In this document: one piece after another, positions 46,684-59,462 of the stretch
Numbering within the stretch: the stretch's first letter is position 1
Layout of the letters: every line of letters begins with the position of its first letter
Assembly: GCF_963662255.1 (NCBI RefSeq)
Contig: NC_085052.1
Coordinates: 37,892,654-37,956,653, forward strand
DNA: 64,000 bases
Direction: 5' to 3'
Origin: Cinclus cinclus
Taxonomy: Eukaryota > Chordata > Aves > Passeriformes > Cinclidae
Notes under the pieces: model-generated
Databases searched by the model: none
Seen by the model: only the letters and a program-made list of their open reading frames with translations
What the model was told of the DNA's origin: nothing
Program-made: the position numbers and the translations under genes

Positions 46684-48006
46684 CACAATGGATCCTTGCT
46701 TCTCTTAACCCCTGTGCTGTCACAATGCATCCCATGCCCTTTTAGGCCACTTGATGTCACAATGAATCATTTGATTCTTGGCCTCCACGGTGGCATAATA
46801 GATCCTTGCTTCTATTGGTCCCCGTGCTGTAACAATCCATCCCTGGCCCTTTTTATACCCCCTGGTGACAAAAGTGATCATTAGATTGTTAGCCTGCATT
46901 GGGTCACAATGGTTCCTTGCTTCTCTTAACCTCTGTGCTGTCACAATGCATTCCAAGCCTTTTTAGGCCACTTGGTCTTACAATGAACCATTTGATTCTT
47001 GGCCTTCATGGTGTCATAATGGTTCCTTGCTTCTATAGGTCCCCATGCTGTCAGAGTTCATCCGTGGTCCTTTTGCGCCCCCTGGTGACAAATGGGATTC
47101 TTAGATTGTTAGCCTGCATTGGGTCACAATGGTTCCTTGCTTCTCTTAACCCCTGTGCTGTCACAATGAATCCCATGCCCTTTTAGGCCACTTGATGTCA
47201 CAATGAATCATTTGATTCTTGGCCTCCATGGTGGCATAATAGATCCTTGCTTCTATTGGTCCCCGTGCTGTAACAATCCATCCCTGGCCCTTTTTATAAC
47301 CCCTGGTGCCACAAGGGATCATTAGATTGTTAGCCTGCATTGGGTCACAATGTTTCCTTGCTTCTCTTAACCTCTGTGCTGTCACAATGCATCCCATGCC
47401 CTTTTAGGCCACTTGATGTCACAATGAATCATTTGATTCTTGGCCTCCATGGTGGCAGAATTGTACCAGGTTTTACTTGGTCCCCATGCTGTCACAATTC
47501 ATCCCTGGCCCTTTTACGCCCCCTGGTATCAAATGGGATCCTGGGATTATTAACCTCCATTGGGTCACAATGGATCCTTGCTTCTCTTAACCCCTGTGGT
47601 GTCACAATGCATCCCATGCCCTTTTAGGCCACTTGATGACACAATGAATCATTTGATTCTTGGCCTCCACGGTGGCATAATAGATCCTTGCTTCTATTGG
47701 TCCCCGTGCTGTAACAATCCATCCCTGGCCCTTTTTATAACCCCTGGTGCCACAAGGGATCATTAGATTGTTAGCCTGCATTGGGTCACAATGGTTCCTT
47801 GCTTCTCTTAACCCCTGTGGTGTCATAATGCATCCCATGCCCTTTTAGGCCACTTGATGTCACAATGAATCATTTGATTCTTGGCCTCCATGGTGGCGAA
47901 ATTGTACCAGGTTTTAATTGGGCCCCATGCTTCCACAATTCATCCCTGCCCCTTTTATGCCCATTGGTGTCAAAAGGTATCATTAGATTGTTAGCCTCCA
48001 TTGGGT
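46684..48006 (+). repeat. Six-monomer block V, copy 1
   Basis: Order III-IV-III-II/I-III-II, starts 46684, 46905, 47125, 47346, 47566, 47787, 1,323 bp. It recurs at 53,515-54,837 and at 56,599-57,921 inside the 14-monomer repeat. Markers are GACAAAAGTGATC in the first monomer, AATGAATCCCATG in B of the third, a D that changes from family II to I in the fourth, GATGACACAATG at the B/C junction of the fifth, and GGCGAAATTG with GCTTCCACAATTC in the sixth. Confidence 0.87.
47346..47565 (+). repeat. Hybrid monomer II to I
   Basis: D starts as family II (CAGAATTGTACCAGGTTTTAC) and then continues TTGGTCCCCATGCTGTCAC into a family I E and F (TTTTACGCCCCCTGG, AAATGGGATCCTGGG). F is followed by TTAACCTCC in place of TTAGCCTCC. 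Two further copies, at 54,177 and 57,261, carry the same hybrid, so it was made once and then duplicated. Confidence 0.8.
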
Positions 48007-49768
48007 CACAATGGATCCTTGCTTCTCTTAACCCCTGTGGTGGCCCAATGCATCCCATGCCCTTTTAGGCCACATGATGTCACAATGAATCATTTGTTTC
48101 TTGGCCTCCACGGTGGCATAATAGATCCTTGTTTCTATTGGTCCACGCGCTGTAACAATCCATCCCTGGCCCTTTTTATACCCCCTGGTGCCACAAGGGA
48201 TCATTAGATTGTTAGCCTGCATTGGGTCACAATGGATCCTTGCTTCTCTTAACCCCTGTGGTGTCACAATGCATCCCATGCCCTTTTATGCCACTTGATG
48301 TCACAATGAATCATTTGATTCTTGGCCTCCATGGTGGCATAATTGTACCAGGTTTTACTTGGGCCCCATGCTTTCACAATTCATCCCTGCCCCTTTTAGG
48401 CCCATTGGTGTCACAAGGGATCATTAGATTGTTAGCCTGCATTGGGTCACAATGGTTCCTTGCTTCTCTTAACCTCTGTGGTGTCACAATGCATCCCATG
48501 CCCTTTTAGGCCACTTGATGTCACAATGAATCATTTGATTCTTGGCCTCCATGGTGTCATAATGGTTCCTTGTTTCTATTGGGCCCCATGCTGTCACAAT
48601 TCATCCCTGGCCCTTTTACGCACCCTGGTGTCAAATGGGATCCTGGGATTATTAGCCTCCGTTGGGTGACAATGGATCCTTGCTTCTCTTACCCCCTGTG
48701 CTGTCACAATGCATCCCATGCCCTTTTAGGCCACTTGATGTCACAATGAATCATTTGATTCTTGGCCTCCACGGTGGCATAGTAGATCCTTGCTTCTATT
48801 GGTCCCCGTGCTGTAACAATCCATCCCTGGCCCTTTTTATACCCCCTGGTGCCACAAGGGATCATTAGATTGTTAGCCTGCATTGGGTCACAATGTTTCC
48901 TTGCTTTTCTTAACCTCTGCGGTGTCACAATGCATCCCATGCCCTTTTAGGCCACTTGATGTCACAATGAATCATTTGATTCTTGGCCTCCATGGTGGCA
49001 GAATTGTACCAGGTTTTACTTGGGTCCCACGCTTTCACAATTCATCCCTGCCCCTTTTAGGCCCATTGGTGTCACAAGGGATCATTAGATTGTTAGCTGC
49101 ATTGGGTCACAATGGTTCCTTGCTTCTCTTAACGTATGTGGTGTCACAATGCATCCCATGCCCTTTTAGGCCACTTGATCTCACAATGAATCATTTGATT
49201 CTTGGCCTCCATGGTGGCATAATGGCTCCTTGTTTCTATTGGGCCCCATGCTGTCAAAATTCATCCCTGCCCCTTTTAGGCCCATTGGTGTCAAATGGGA
49301 TCATTAGATTGTTAGCCTGCATTTGGTCACAATGGTTCCTTGCTTCTCTTAACCCCTGTGCTGTCACAATGCATCCCATGCCCTTTTAGGCCACTTGATG
49401 TCACAATGAATCATTTGATTCTTGGCCTCCACGGTGGCATAATAGATCCTTGCTTCTATTGGTCCCCGTGCTGTAACAATCCATCCCTGGCCCTTTTTAT
49501 ACCCCCTGTTGCCACAAGGGATCATTAGATTGTTAGCCTGCATTGGATCACAATGGTTCCTTGCTTCTCTTAACCTCTGTGCTGTCACAATGCATTCCAA
49601 GCCCTTTTAGGCCACTTGGTCTTACAATGAACCATTTGATTCTTGGCCTCCATGGTGTCATAATGGTTCCTTGCTTCTATTGGTCCCCATGCTGTCAGAG
49701 TTCATCCGTGGTCCTTTTGCGCCCCCTGGTGACAAATGGGATTCTTAGATTGTTAGCCTGCTTTGGGT
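48007..49768 (+). repeat. Eight-monomer segment with the 40.3 kb duplicate
   Basis: Starts 48007 III, 48228 II, 48448 I, 48668 III, 48889 II (219), 49108 I/II, 49328 III, 49549 IV. From 48,448 it matches 40,297 onward, including CCTCCGTTGGGTGACAATGG at 48,657-48,676 and the one-base-short TTAGCTGCATTGG near 49,095. The 48,007 monomer has GTTTCTTGGCC in C and GGTCCACGCGCTG in D. The last monomer has D-F like 44,261 and leads into block U as there. Confidence 0.8.
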
Positions 49769-51310
49769 CACAATGGATCCTTGCTTCTCTTAACCCCTGT
49801 GGTGTCACAATGCATCCCATGCCCTTTTAGGCCACTTGATGTCACAATGAATCATTTGATTCTTGGCCTCCATGGTGGCCTAATTGTACCAGGTTTTACT
49901 TGGGCCCCATGCTTTCACAATTCATCCCTGCCCCTTTTAGGCCCATTGGTGTCACAAGGGATCATTAGATTGTTAGCCTGCATTGGGTCACAATGGTTCC
50001 TTGCTTCTCTTAACCTCTGTGGTGTCACAATGCATCCCATGCCCTTTTAGGCCACTTGATGTCACAATGAATCATTTGATTCTTGGCCTCCATGGTGTCA
50101 TAATGGTTCCTTGTTTCTATTGGGCCCCATGCTGTCACAATTCATCCCTGGCTCTTTTACGCCCCCTGGTGTCAAATGGGATCCTGGGATTATTAGCCTC
50201 CATTGGGTCACAATGGATCCTTGCTTCTCTTAACCCCTGTGCTGTCACAATGCATCCCATGCCATTTTAGGCCACTTGATGTCACAATGAATCATTTGAT
50301 TCTTGGCCTCCACGGTGGCATAATAGATCCTTCCTTCTATTGGTCCCCGTGCTGTAACAATCCATCCCTGGCCCTTTTTATACCCCCTGGTGCCACAAGG
50401 GATCATTAGATTGTTAGCCTGCATTGGGTCACAATGGTTCCTTGCTTCTCTTAACCCCTGTGGTGTCACAATGCATCCCATGCCCTTTTAGGCCACTTGA
50501 TGTCACAATGAATCATTTGATTCTTGGCCTCCATGGTGGTGTAATTGTACCAGGTTTTAATTGGGCCCCATGCTTTCACAATACATCCCTGCCCCTTTTA
50601 GGCCCATTGATGTCAAAAGGGATCGTTAGATTGTTAGCCTCCATTGGGTCACAATGGATCCTTACTTCTCTTAACCCCTGTGCTGTCACAATGCATCCCA
50701 TGCCCTTTTAGGCCACTTGATGTCACAATGAATTATTTGATTCTTGGCCTCCATGGCGGCATAATAGATCCTTGCTTCTATTGGTCCCCGTGCTGTAACA
50801 ATCCATCCCTGGCCCTTTTTATACCCCCTGGTGCCACAAGGGATCATTAGATTGTTAGCCTGCATTGGGTCACAATGTTTCCTTGCTTCTCTTAACCTCT
50901 GTGCTGTCACAATGCATTCCAAGCCCTTTTAGGCCACTTGGTCTTACAATGAACCATTTGATTCTTGGCCTTCATGGTGTCATAATGGTTCCTTGCTTCT
51001 ATAGGTCCCCACGCTGTCAGAGTTCATTCGTGGTCCTTTTACGCCCCCTGGTGTCAAAAGGGATTCTTAGATTGTTAGGCTGCATTGGGTCACAATGGTT
51101 CCTTGCTTCTCTTAACCCCTGTGCTGTCACAATGCATCCCATGCCCTTTTAGGCCACTTGATGTCACAATGAATCATTTGATTCTTGGCCTCCATGGTGG
51201 CATAATGGTTCCTTGTTTCTATTGGGCCCCATGCTTTCACAATTCATCCCTGGCCCTTTTAGGCCCCCTGGTGTCAAATGGGATCCTGGGATTATTAGCC
51301 TCCATTGGGT
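49769..51310 (+). repeat. Seven-monomer block U, copy 2
   Basis: Starts 49769 II, 49989 I, 50209 III, 50430 II, 50650 III, 50871 IV, 51091 I. It matches copy 1 almost base for base. The clearest difference is in D of the third monomer, GATCCTTCCTTC here against GATCCTTCGTTC in copy 1. The high similarity across 24 monomers of separation suggests a recent duplication or conversion. Confidence 0.87.
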
Positions 51311-53294
51311 CACAATGGATCCTTGCTTCTCTTAACCCCTGTGCTGTCACAATGCATCCCATGCCCTTTTAGGCCACTTGATGTCACAATGAATCATTTG
51401 ATTCTTGGCCTCCATGGCAGCATAATAGATCCTTGCTTCTCTTGGTCCCCGTGCTGTAACAATCCATCCCTGGCCCTTTTTATACCCCCTGGTGCCACAA
51501 GGGATCATTAGATTGTTAGCCTGCATTGGGTCACAATGGTTCCTTGCTTCTCTTAACCTCTGTGGTGTCACAATGCATTCCAAGCCCTTTTAGGCCACTT
51601 GATGTCACAATGAATCATTTGATTCTTGGCCTCCATGGTGGCATAATAGATCCTTGATTCTATTGGTCCCCGTGCTGTAACAATCCATCCCTGGCCCTTT
51701 TTATACCCCCTGGTGCCACAAGGGATCATTAGATTGTTAGCCTGCATTGGGTCACAATGGATCCTTGCTTCTCTTAACCCCTGTGCTGTCACAATGCATC
51801 CCATGCCCTTTTAGGCCACTTGATGTCACAATGAATCATTTGATTCTTGGCCTCCATGGTGGCATAATTGTACCAGGTTTTACTTGGGCCCCATGCTTTC
51901 ACAATTCATCCCTGCCCCTTTTAGGCCCATTGGTGTCACAAGGGATCATTAGATTGTTAGCCTGCATTGGGTCACAATGGTTGCTTGCTTCTCTTAACCC
52001 CTGTGCTGTCACAATGCATCCCATGCCCTTTTAGGCCACTTGATGTCACAATGAATTATTTGATTCTTGGCCTCCATGGTGGCATAATAGATCCTTGTTT
52101 CTATTGGTCCCCGTGCTGTAAAAATTCATCCCTGGCCCTTTTAGGCCCATTGGTGTCACAAGGGATCATTAGATTTTTAGCCTGCATCGGGTCACAATGT
52201 TTCCTTGCTTCTCTTAACCACTGTGGTGTCACGATGCTTTCCAAGCCCTTTTAGGCCACTTGGTCTTACAATGAACCATTTGATTCTTGGCCTCCATGGT
52301 GTCATAATGGTTCCTTGCTTCTATAGGTCCCCATGCTGTCAGAGTCCATCCGTGGTCCTTTTGCGCCCCCTGGTGTCAAAAGGGATTCTTAGATTGTTAG
52401 CCTGCATTGGGTCACAATGGTTCCTTGCTTCTCTTAACCCCTGTGCTGTCACAATGCATCCCATGCCCTTTTAGGCCACTTGATGTCACAATGAATCATT
52501 TAATTCTTGGCCTCCATGGTGGCGTAATTGTACCAGGTTTTACTTGGGCCCCATGCTTTCACAATTCATCCCTGCACCTTTTAGGCCCATTGGTGTCACA
52601 AGGTATCATTAGATTGTTAGCCTGCATTGGGTCACAATGGTTCCTTGCTTCTCTTAACCTCTGTGGTGTCACAATGCATCCCATGCCCTTTTAGGCCACT
52701 TGATGTCACAATGAATCATTTGATTCTTGGCCTCCATGGTGGCATAATAGATCCTTGCTTCTATTGGTCCCCGTGCTGTAACAATCCATCCCTGGCCCTT
52801 TTTATGCCCCCTGGTGCCACAAGGGATCATTAGATTGTTAGCCTGCATTGGGTCACAATGGTTCCTTGCTTCTCTTAACCTCTGTGGTGTCACAATGCAT
52901 TCCAAGCCCTTTTAGGCCACTTGGTCTTACAATGAACCATTTGATTCTTGGCCTCCATGGTGTCATAATGGTTCCTTGCTTCTATAGGACCCCATGCTGT
53001 CAGAGTTCATCCGTGGTCCTTTTGCGCCCCCCTGTTGTCCAATGGGATTCTTAGATTGTTAGCCTGCATTGGGTCACAATGGATCCTTGCTTCTCTTAAC
53101 CCCTGTGGTGTCACAATGCATCCCATGCCCTTTTAGGCCACTTGATGTCACAATGAATCATTTGATTCTTGGCCTCCATGGTGGCATAATTGTACCAGGT
53201 TTTACTTGGGCCCCATGCTTTCACAATTCATCCCTGCCCCTTTTAGGCCCATTGGTGTCACAAGGTATCTTTAGATTGTTAGCCTGCATTGGGT
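51311..53294 (+). repeat. Mixed segment, nine monomers
   Basis: Starts 51311 III, 51532 III, 51753 II, 51973 III/II hybrid, 52193 IV, 52413 II, 52633 III, 52854 IV (221), 53075 II. It holds a rare same-family pair (51,311 and 51,532). The 51,973 monomer switches from family III in D to family II in E, with GTAAAAATTC at the junction. The 52,854-53,294 pair matches 37,872-38,312, sharing the extra C in E (CGCCCCCCTG) that makes a 221-bp family IV monomer. Confidence 0.8.
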
Positions 53295-56200
53295 CACAAT
53301 GGTTCCTTGCTTCTCTTAACCTCTGTGGTGTCACAATGCATCCCATGCCCTTTTAGGCCACTTGATGTCACAATGAATCATTTGATTCTTGGCCTCCATG
53401 GTGTCATAATGGTTCCTTGTTTCTATTGGGCCCCATGCTGTCACAATTCATCCCTGGCCCTTTTACGCCCCCTGGTGTCAAATGGGATCCTGGGATTATT
53501 AGCCTCCATTGGGTCACAATGGATCCTTGCTTCTCTTAACCCCTGTGCTGTCACAATGCATCCCATGCCCTTTTAGGCCACTTGATGTCACAATGAATCA
53601 TTTGATTCTTGGCCTCCACGGTGGCATAATAGATCCTTGCTTCTATTGGTCCCCGTGCTGTAACAATCCATCCCTGGCCCTTTTTATACCCCCTGGTGAC
53701 AAAAGTGATCATTAGATTGTTAGCCTGCATTGGGTCACAATGGTTCCTTGCTTCTCTTAACCTCTGTGCTGTCACAATGCATTCCAAGCCTTTTTAGGCC
53801 ACTTGGTCTTACAATGAACCATTTGATTCTTGGCCTTCATGGTGTCATAATGGTTCCTTGCTTCTATAGGTCCCCATGCTGTCAGAGTTCATCCGTGGTC
53901 CTTTTGCGCCCCCTGGTGACAAATGGGATTCTTAGATTGTTAGCCTGCATTGGGTCACAATGGTTCCTTGCTTCTCTTAACCCCTGTGCTGTCACAATGA
54001 ATCCCATGCCCTTTTAGGCCACTTGATGTCACAATGAATCATTTGATTCTTGGCCTCCATGGTGGCATAATAGATCCTTGCTTCTATTGGTCCCCGTGCT
54101 GTAACAATCCATCCCTGGCCCTTTTTATAACCCCTGGTGCCACAAGGGATCATTAGATTGTTAGCCTGCATTGGGTCACAATGTTTCCTTGCTTCTCTTA
54201 ACCCCTGTGCTGTCACAATGCATCCCATGCCCTTTTAGGCCACTTGATGTCACAATGAATCATTTGATTCTTGGCCTCCATGGTGGCAGAATTGTACCAG
54301 GTTTTACTTGGTCCCCATGCTGTCACAATTCATCCCTGGCCCTTTTACGCCCCCTGGTATCAAATGGGATCCTGGGATTATTAACCTCCATTGGGTCACA
54401 ATGGATCCTTGCTTCTCTTAACCCCTGTGGTGTCACAATGCATCCCATGCCCTTTTAGGCCACTTGATGACACAATGAATCATTTGATTCTTGGCCTCCA
54501 CGGTGGCATAATAGATCCTTGCTTCTATTGGTCCCCGTGCTGTAACAATCCATCCCTGGCCCTTTTTATAACCCCTGGTGCCACAAGGGATCATTAGATT
54601 GTTAGCCTGCATTGGGTCACAATGGTTCCTTGCTTCTCTTAACCCCTGTGGTGTCATAATGCATCCCATGCCCTTTTAGGCCACTTGATGTCACAATGAA
54701 TCATTTGATTCTTGGCCTCCATGGTGGCGAAATTGTACCAGGTTTTAATTGGGCCCCATGCTTCCACAATTCATCCCTGCCCCTTTTATGCCCATTGGAG
54801 TCAAAAGGTATCATTAAATTGTTAGCCTCCATTGGGTCACAATGGATCCTTGCTTCTCTTAACCCCTGTGCTGTCACAATGCATTCCATGCCCTTTTAGG
54901 CCACTTGATGTCACAATGAATCATTTGATTCTTGGCCTCCATGGTGGCATAATAGATCCTTGCTTCTATTGGTCCCCGTGCTGTAACAATTCATCCCTGG
55001 CCCTTTTAGGCCCATTGGTGCCACAAGGGATCATTAGATTGTTAGCCTGCATTGGGTCACAATGGTTCCTTGCTTCTCTTAACCTCTGTGGTGTCACAAT
55101 GCATCCCATGCCCTTTTAGGCCACTTGATGTCACAATGAATCATTTGATTCTTGGCCTCCATGGTGTCATAATGGTTCCTTGTTTCTATTGGGCCCCATG
55201 CTTTCACAATTCATCCCTGGCCCTTTTACGCCCCCTGGTGTCAACTGGGATCCCGGGATTATTAGCCTGCATTGGGTCACAATGGATCCTTGCTTCTCTT
55301 AACCCCTGTGCTGTCACAATGCATCCCATGCCCTTTTAGGCCACTTGATGTCACAATGAATCATTTGATTCTTGGTCTCCACGGTGGCATAATAGATCCT
55401 TGCTTCTATTGGTCCCCGTGCTGTAACAATCCATCCCTGGCCCTTTTTATACCCCCTGGTGCCACAAGGGATCATTAGATTGTTAGCCTGCATTGGGTCA
55501 CAATGTTTCCTTGCTTCTCTTAACCTCTGTGCTGTCACAATGCATTCCAAGCCCTTTTAGGCCACTTGATGTCACAATGAATCATTTGATTCTTGGCCTT
55601 CATGGTGTTATAATGGTTCCTTGCTTCTATAGGTCCCCATGCTGTCAGAGTTCATCCGTGTTCCTTTTGCGCCCCCTGGTGTCAAAAGGGATTCTTAGAT
55701 TGTTAGCCTGCATTGGGTCACAATGGATCCGTGCTTCTCTTAACCCCTGTGGTGTCACAATGCATCCCATGCCCTTTTAGGCCACTTGATGTCACAATGA
55801 ATCATTTGATTCTTGGCCTCCATGGTGGCAGAATTGTACCAGGTTTTACTTGGGCCCCATGCTTTCACAATTCATCCCTGCCACTTTTAGGCCCATTGGT
55901 GTCACAAGGGATCATTACATTGTTAGCCTGCATTGGGTCACAATGGTTCCTTGCTTCTCTTAACCCCTGTGCTGTCACAATGCATCCCATGCCCTTTTAG
56001 GCCACATGATGTCACAATGAATCATTTCATTCTTGGCCTCCACGGTGGCATAATAGATCCTTGCTTCTATTGGTCCCCGTGCTTTCACAATTCATCCCTG
56101 CCACTTTTAGGCCCATTGGTGTCACAAGGGATCATTAGATTGTTAGCCTGCATTGGGTCACAATGGATCCTTGCTTCTCTTAACCCCTGTGCTGTCACAA

Positions 56201-56379
56201 TGCATCCCATGACCTTTTAGGCCACTTGATGTCACAATGAATTATTGGATTCTTGGCCTCCATGGTGGCATAATAGATCCTTGATTCTATTGGTCCCCGT
56301 GCTGTAACAATTCATCCCTGGCCCTTTTAGGCCCATTGGTGTAAACAAGGGATCATTAGATTGTTAGCCTGCATTGGGT
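53295..56379 (+). repeat. 14-monomer higher-order repeat, copy 1 (3,085 bp)
   Basis: Order I, III, IV, III, II/I, III, II, III/II, I, III, IV, II, III/II, III/II, starts 53295, 53515, 53736, 53956, 54177, 54397, 54618, 54838, 55058, 55278, 55499, 55719, 55939, 56159. Markers include GTCAACTGGGATCCCGGG in F of the ninth monomer, GTGTTATAATGG at the C/D junction and CGTGTTCC in E of the eleventh, GGATCCGTGC in A of the twelfth, and TCATTACATTG in its F. The last monomer ends with the GTGTAAACAAGGG insertion. Confidence 0.9.
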
Positions 56380-59300
56380 CACAATGGTTCCTTGCTTCTT
56401 TAACCTCTGTGGTGTCACAATGCATCCCATGCCCTTTTAGGCCACTTGATGTCACAATGAATCATTTGATTCTTGGCCTCCATGGTGTCATAATGGTTCC
56501 TTGTTTCTATTGGGCCCCATGCTGTCACAATTCATCCCTGGCCCTTTTACGCCCCCTGGTGTCAAATGGGATCCTGGGATTATTAGCCTCCATTGGGTCA
56601 CAATGGATCCTTGCTTCTCTTAACCCCTGTGCTGTCACAATGCATCCCATGCCCTTTTAGGCCACTTGATGTCACAATGAATCATTTGATTCTTGGCCTC
56701 CACGGTGGCATAATAGATCCTTGCTTCTATTGGTCCCCGTGCTGTAACAATCCATCCCTGGCCCTTTTTATACCCCCTGGTGACAAAAGTGATCATTAGA
56801 TTGTTAGCCTGCATTGGGTCACAATGGTTCCTTGCTTCTCTTAACCTCTGTGCTGTCACAATGCATTCCAAGCCTTTTTAGGCCACTTGGTCTTACAATG
56901 AACCATTTGATTCTTGGCCTTCATGGTGTCATAATGGTTCCTTGCTTCTATAGGTCCCCATGCTGTCAGAGTTCATCCGTGGTCCTTTTGCGCCCCCTGG
57001 TGACAAATGGGATTCTTAGATTGTTAGCCTGCATTGGGTCACAATGGTTCCTTGCTTCTCTTAACCCCTGTGCTGTCACAATGAATCCCATGCCCTTTTA
57101 GGCCACTTGATGTCACAATGAATCATTTGATTCTTGGCCTCCATGGTGGCATAATAGATCCTTGCTTCTATTGGTCCCCGTGCTGTAACAATCCATCCCT
57201 GGCCCTTTTTATAACCCCTGGTGCCACAAGGGATCATTAGATTGTTAGCCTGCATTGGGTCACAATGTTTCCTTGCTTCTCTTAACCTCTGTGCTGTCAC
57301 AATGCATCCCATGCCCTTTTAGGCCACTTGATGTCACAATGAATCATTTGATTCTTGGCCTCCATGGTGGCAGAATTGTACCAGGTTTTACTTGGTCCCC
57401 ATGCTGTCACAATTCATCCCTGGCCCTTTTACGCCCCCTGGTATCAAATGGGATCCTGGGATTATTAACCTCCATTGGGTCACAATGGATCCTTGCTTCT
57501 CTTAACCCCTGTGGTGTCACAATGCATCCCATGCCCTTTTAGGCCACTTGATGACACAATGAATCATTTGATTCTTGGCCTCCACGGTGGCATAATAGAT
57601 CCTTGCTTCTATTGGTCCCCGTGCTGTAACAATCCATCCCTGGCCCTTTTTATAACCCCTGGTGCCACAAGGGATCATTAGATTGTTAGCCTGCATTGGG
57701 TCACAATGGTTCCTTGCTTCTCTTAACCCCTGTGGTGTCATAATGCATCCCATGCCCTTTTAGGCCACTTGATGTCACAATGAATCATTTGATTCTTGGC
57801 CTCCATGGTGGCGAAATTGTACCAGGTTTTAATTGGGCCCCATGCTTCCACAATTCATCCCTGCCCCTTTTATGCCCATTGGTGTCAAAAGGTATCATTA
57901 GATTGTTAGCCTCCATTGGGTCACAATGGATCCTTGCTTCTCTTAACCCCTGTGCTGTCACAATGCATTCCATGCCCTTTTAGGCCACTTGATGTCACAA
58001 TGAATCATTTGATTCTTGGCCTCCATGGTGGCATAATAGATCCTTGCTTCTATTGGTCCCCGTGCTGTAACAATTCATCCCTGGCCCTTTTAGGCCCATT
58101 GGTGCCACAAGGGATCATTAGATTGTTAGCCTGCATTGGGTCACAATGGTTCCTTGCTTCTCTTAACCTCTGTGGTGTCACAATGCATCCCATGCCCTTT
58201 TAGGCCACTTGATGTCACAATGAATCATTTGATTCTTGGCCTCCATGGTGTCATAATGGTTCCTTGTTTCTATTGGGCCCCATGCTTTCACAATTCATCC
58301 CTGGCCCTTTTACGCCCCCTGGTGTCAACTGGGATCCCGGGATTATTAGCCTGCATTGGGTCACAATGGATCCTTGCTTCTCTTAACCCCTGTGCTGTCA
58401 CAATGCATCCCATGCCCTTTTAGGCCACTTGATGTCACAATGAATCATTTGATTCTTGGTCTCCACGGTGGCATAATAGATCCTTGCTTCTATTGGTCCC
58501 CGTGCTGTAACAATCCATCCCTGGCCCTTTTTATACCCCCTGGTGCCACAAGGGATCATTAGATTGTTAGCCTGCATTGGGTCACAATGTTTCCTTGCTT
58601 CTCTTAACCTCTGTGCTGTCACAATGCATTCCAAGCCCTTTTAGGCCACTTGATGTCACAATGAATCATTTGATTCTTGGCCTTCATGGTGTTATAATGG
58701 TTCCTTGCTTCTATAGGTCCCCATGCTGTCAGAGTTCATCCGTGTTCCTTTTGCGCCCCCTGGTGTCAAAAGGGATTCTTAGATTGTTAGCCTGCATTGG
58801 GTCACAATGGATCCGTGCTTCTCTTAACCCCTGTGGTGTCACAATGCATCCCATGCCCTTTTAGGCCACTTGATGTCACAATGAATCATTTGATTCTTGG
58901 CCTCCATGGTTGCAGAATTGTACCAGGTTTTACTTGGGCCCCATGCTTTCACAATTCATCCCTGCCACTTTTAGGCCCATTGGTGTCACAAGGGATCATT
59001 ACATTGTTAGCCTGCATTGGGTCACAATGGTTCCTTGCTTCTCTTAACCCCTGTGCTGTCACAATGCATCCCATGCCCTTTTAGGCCACATGATGTCACA
59101 ATGAATCATTTCATTCTTGGCCTCCACGGTGGCATAATAGATCCTTGCTTCTATTGGTCCCCGTGCTTTCACAATTCATCCCTGCCACTTTTAGGCCCAT
59201 TGGTGTCACAAGGGATCATTAGATTGTTAGCCTGCATTGGGTCACAATGGATCCTTGCTTCTCTTAACCCCTGTGCTGTCACAATGCATCCCATGACCTT

Positions 59301-59462
59301 TTAGGCCACTTGATGTCACAATGAATTATTGGATTCTTGGCCTCCATGGTGGCATAATAGATCCTTGATTCTATTGGTCCCCGTGCTGTAACAATTCATC
59401 CCTGGCCCTTTTAGGCCTATTGGTGTCACAAGGGATCATTAGATTGTTAGCATCCATTGGGT
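56380..59462 (+). repeat. 14-monomer higher-order repeat, copy 2 (3,083 bp)
   Basis: Starts 56380 I (219), 56599 III, 56820 IV, 57040 III, 57261 II/I, 57481 III, 57702 II, 57922 III/II, 58142 I, 58362 III, 58583 IV, 58803 II, 59023 III/II, 59243 III/II. It follows copy 1 in register at 3,084 bp. Visible differences include the first monomer's A (CTTCTTTAACC, one base short), GGTTGCAGAATTG for GGTGGCAGAATTG near 58,910, and the last monomer ending in ordinary GTGTCACAAGGG with AGCATCCATTGG after it. Confidence 0.9.
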
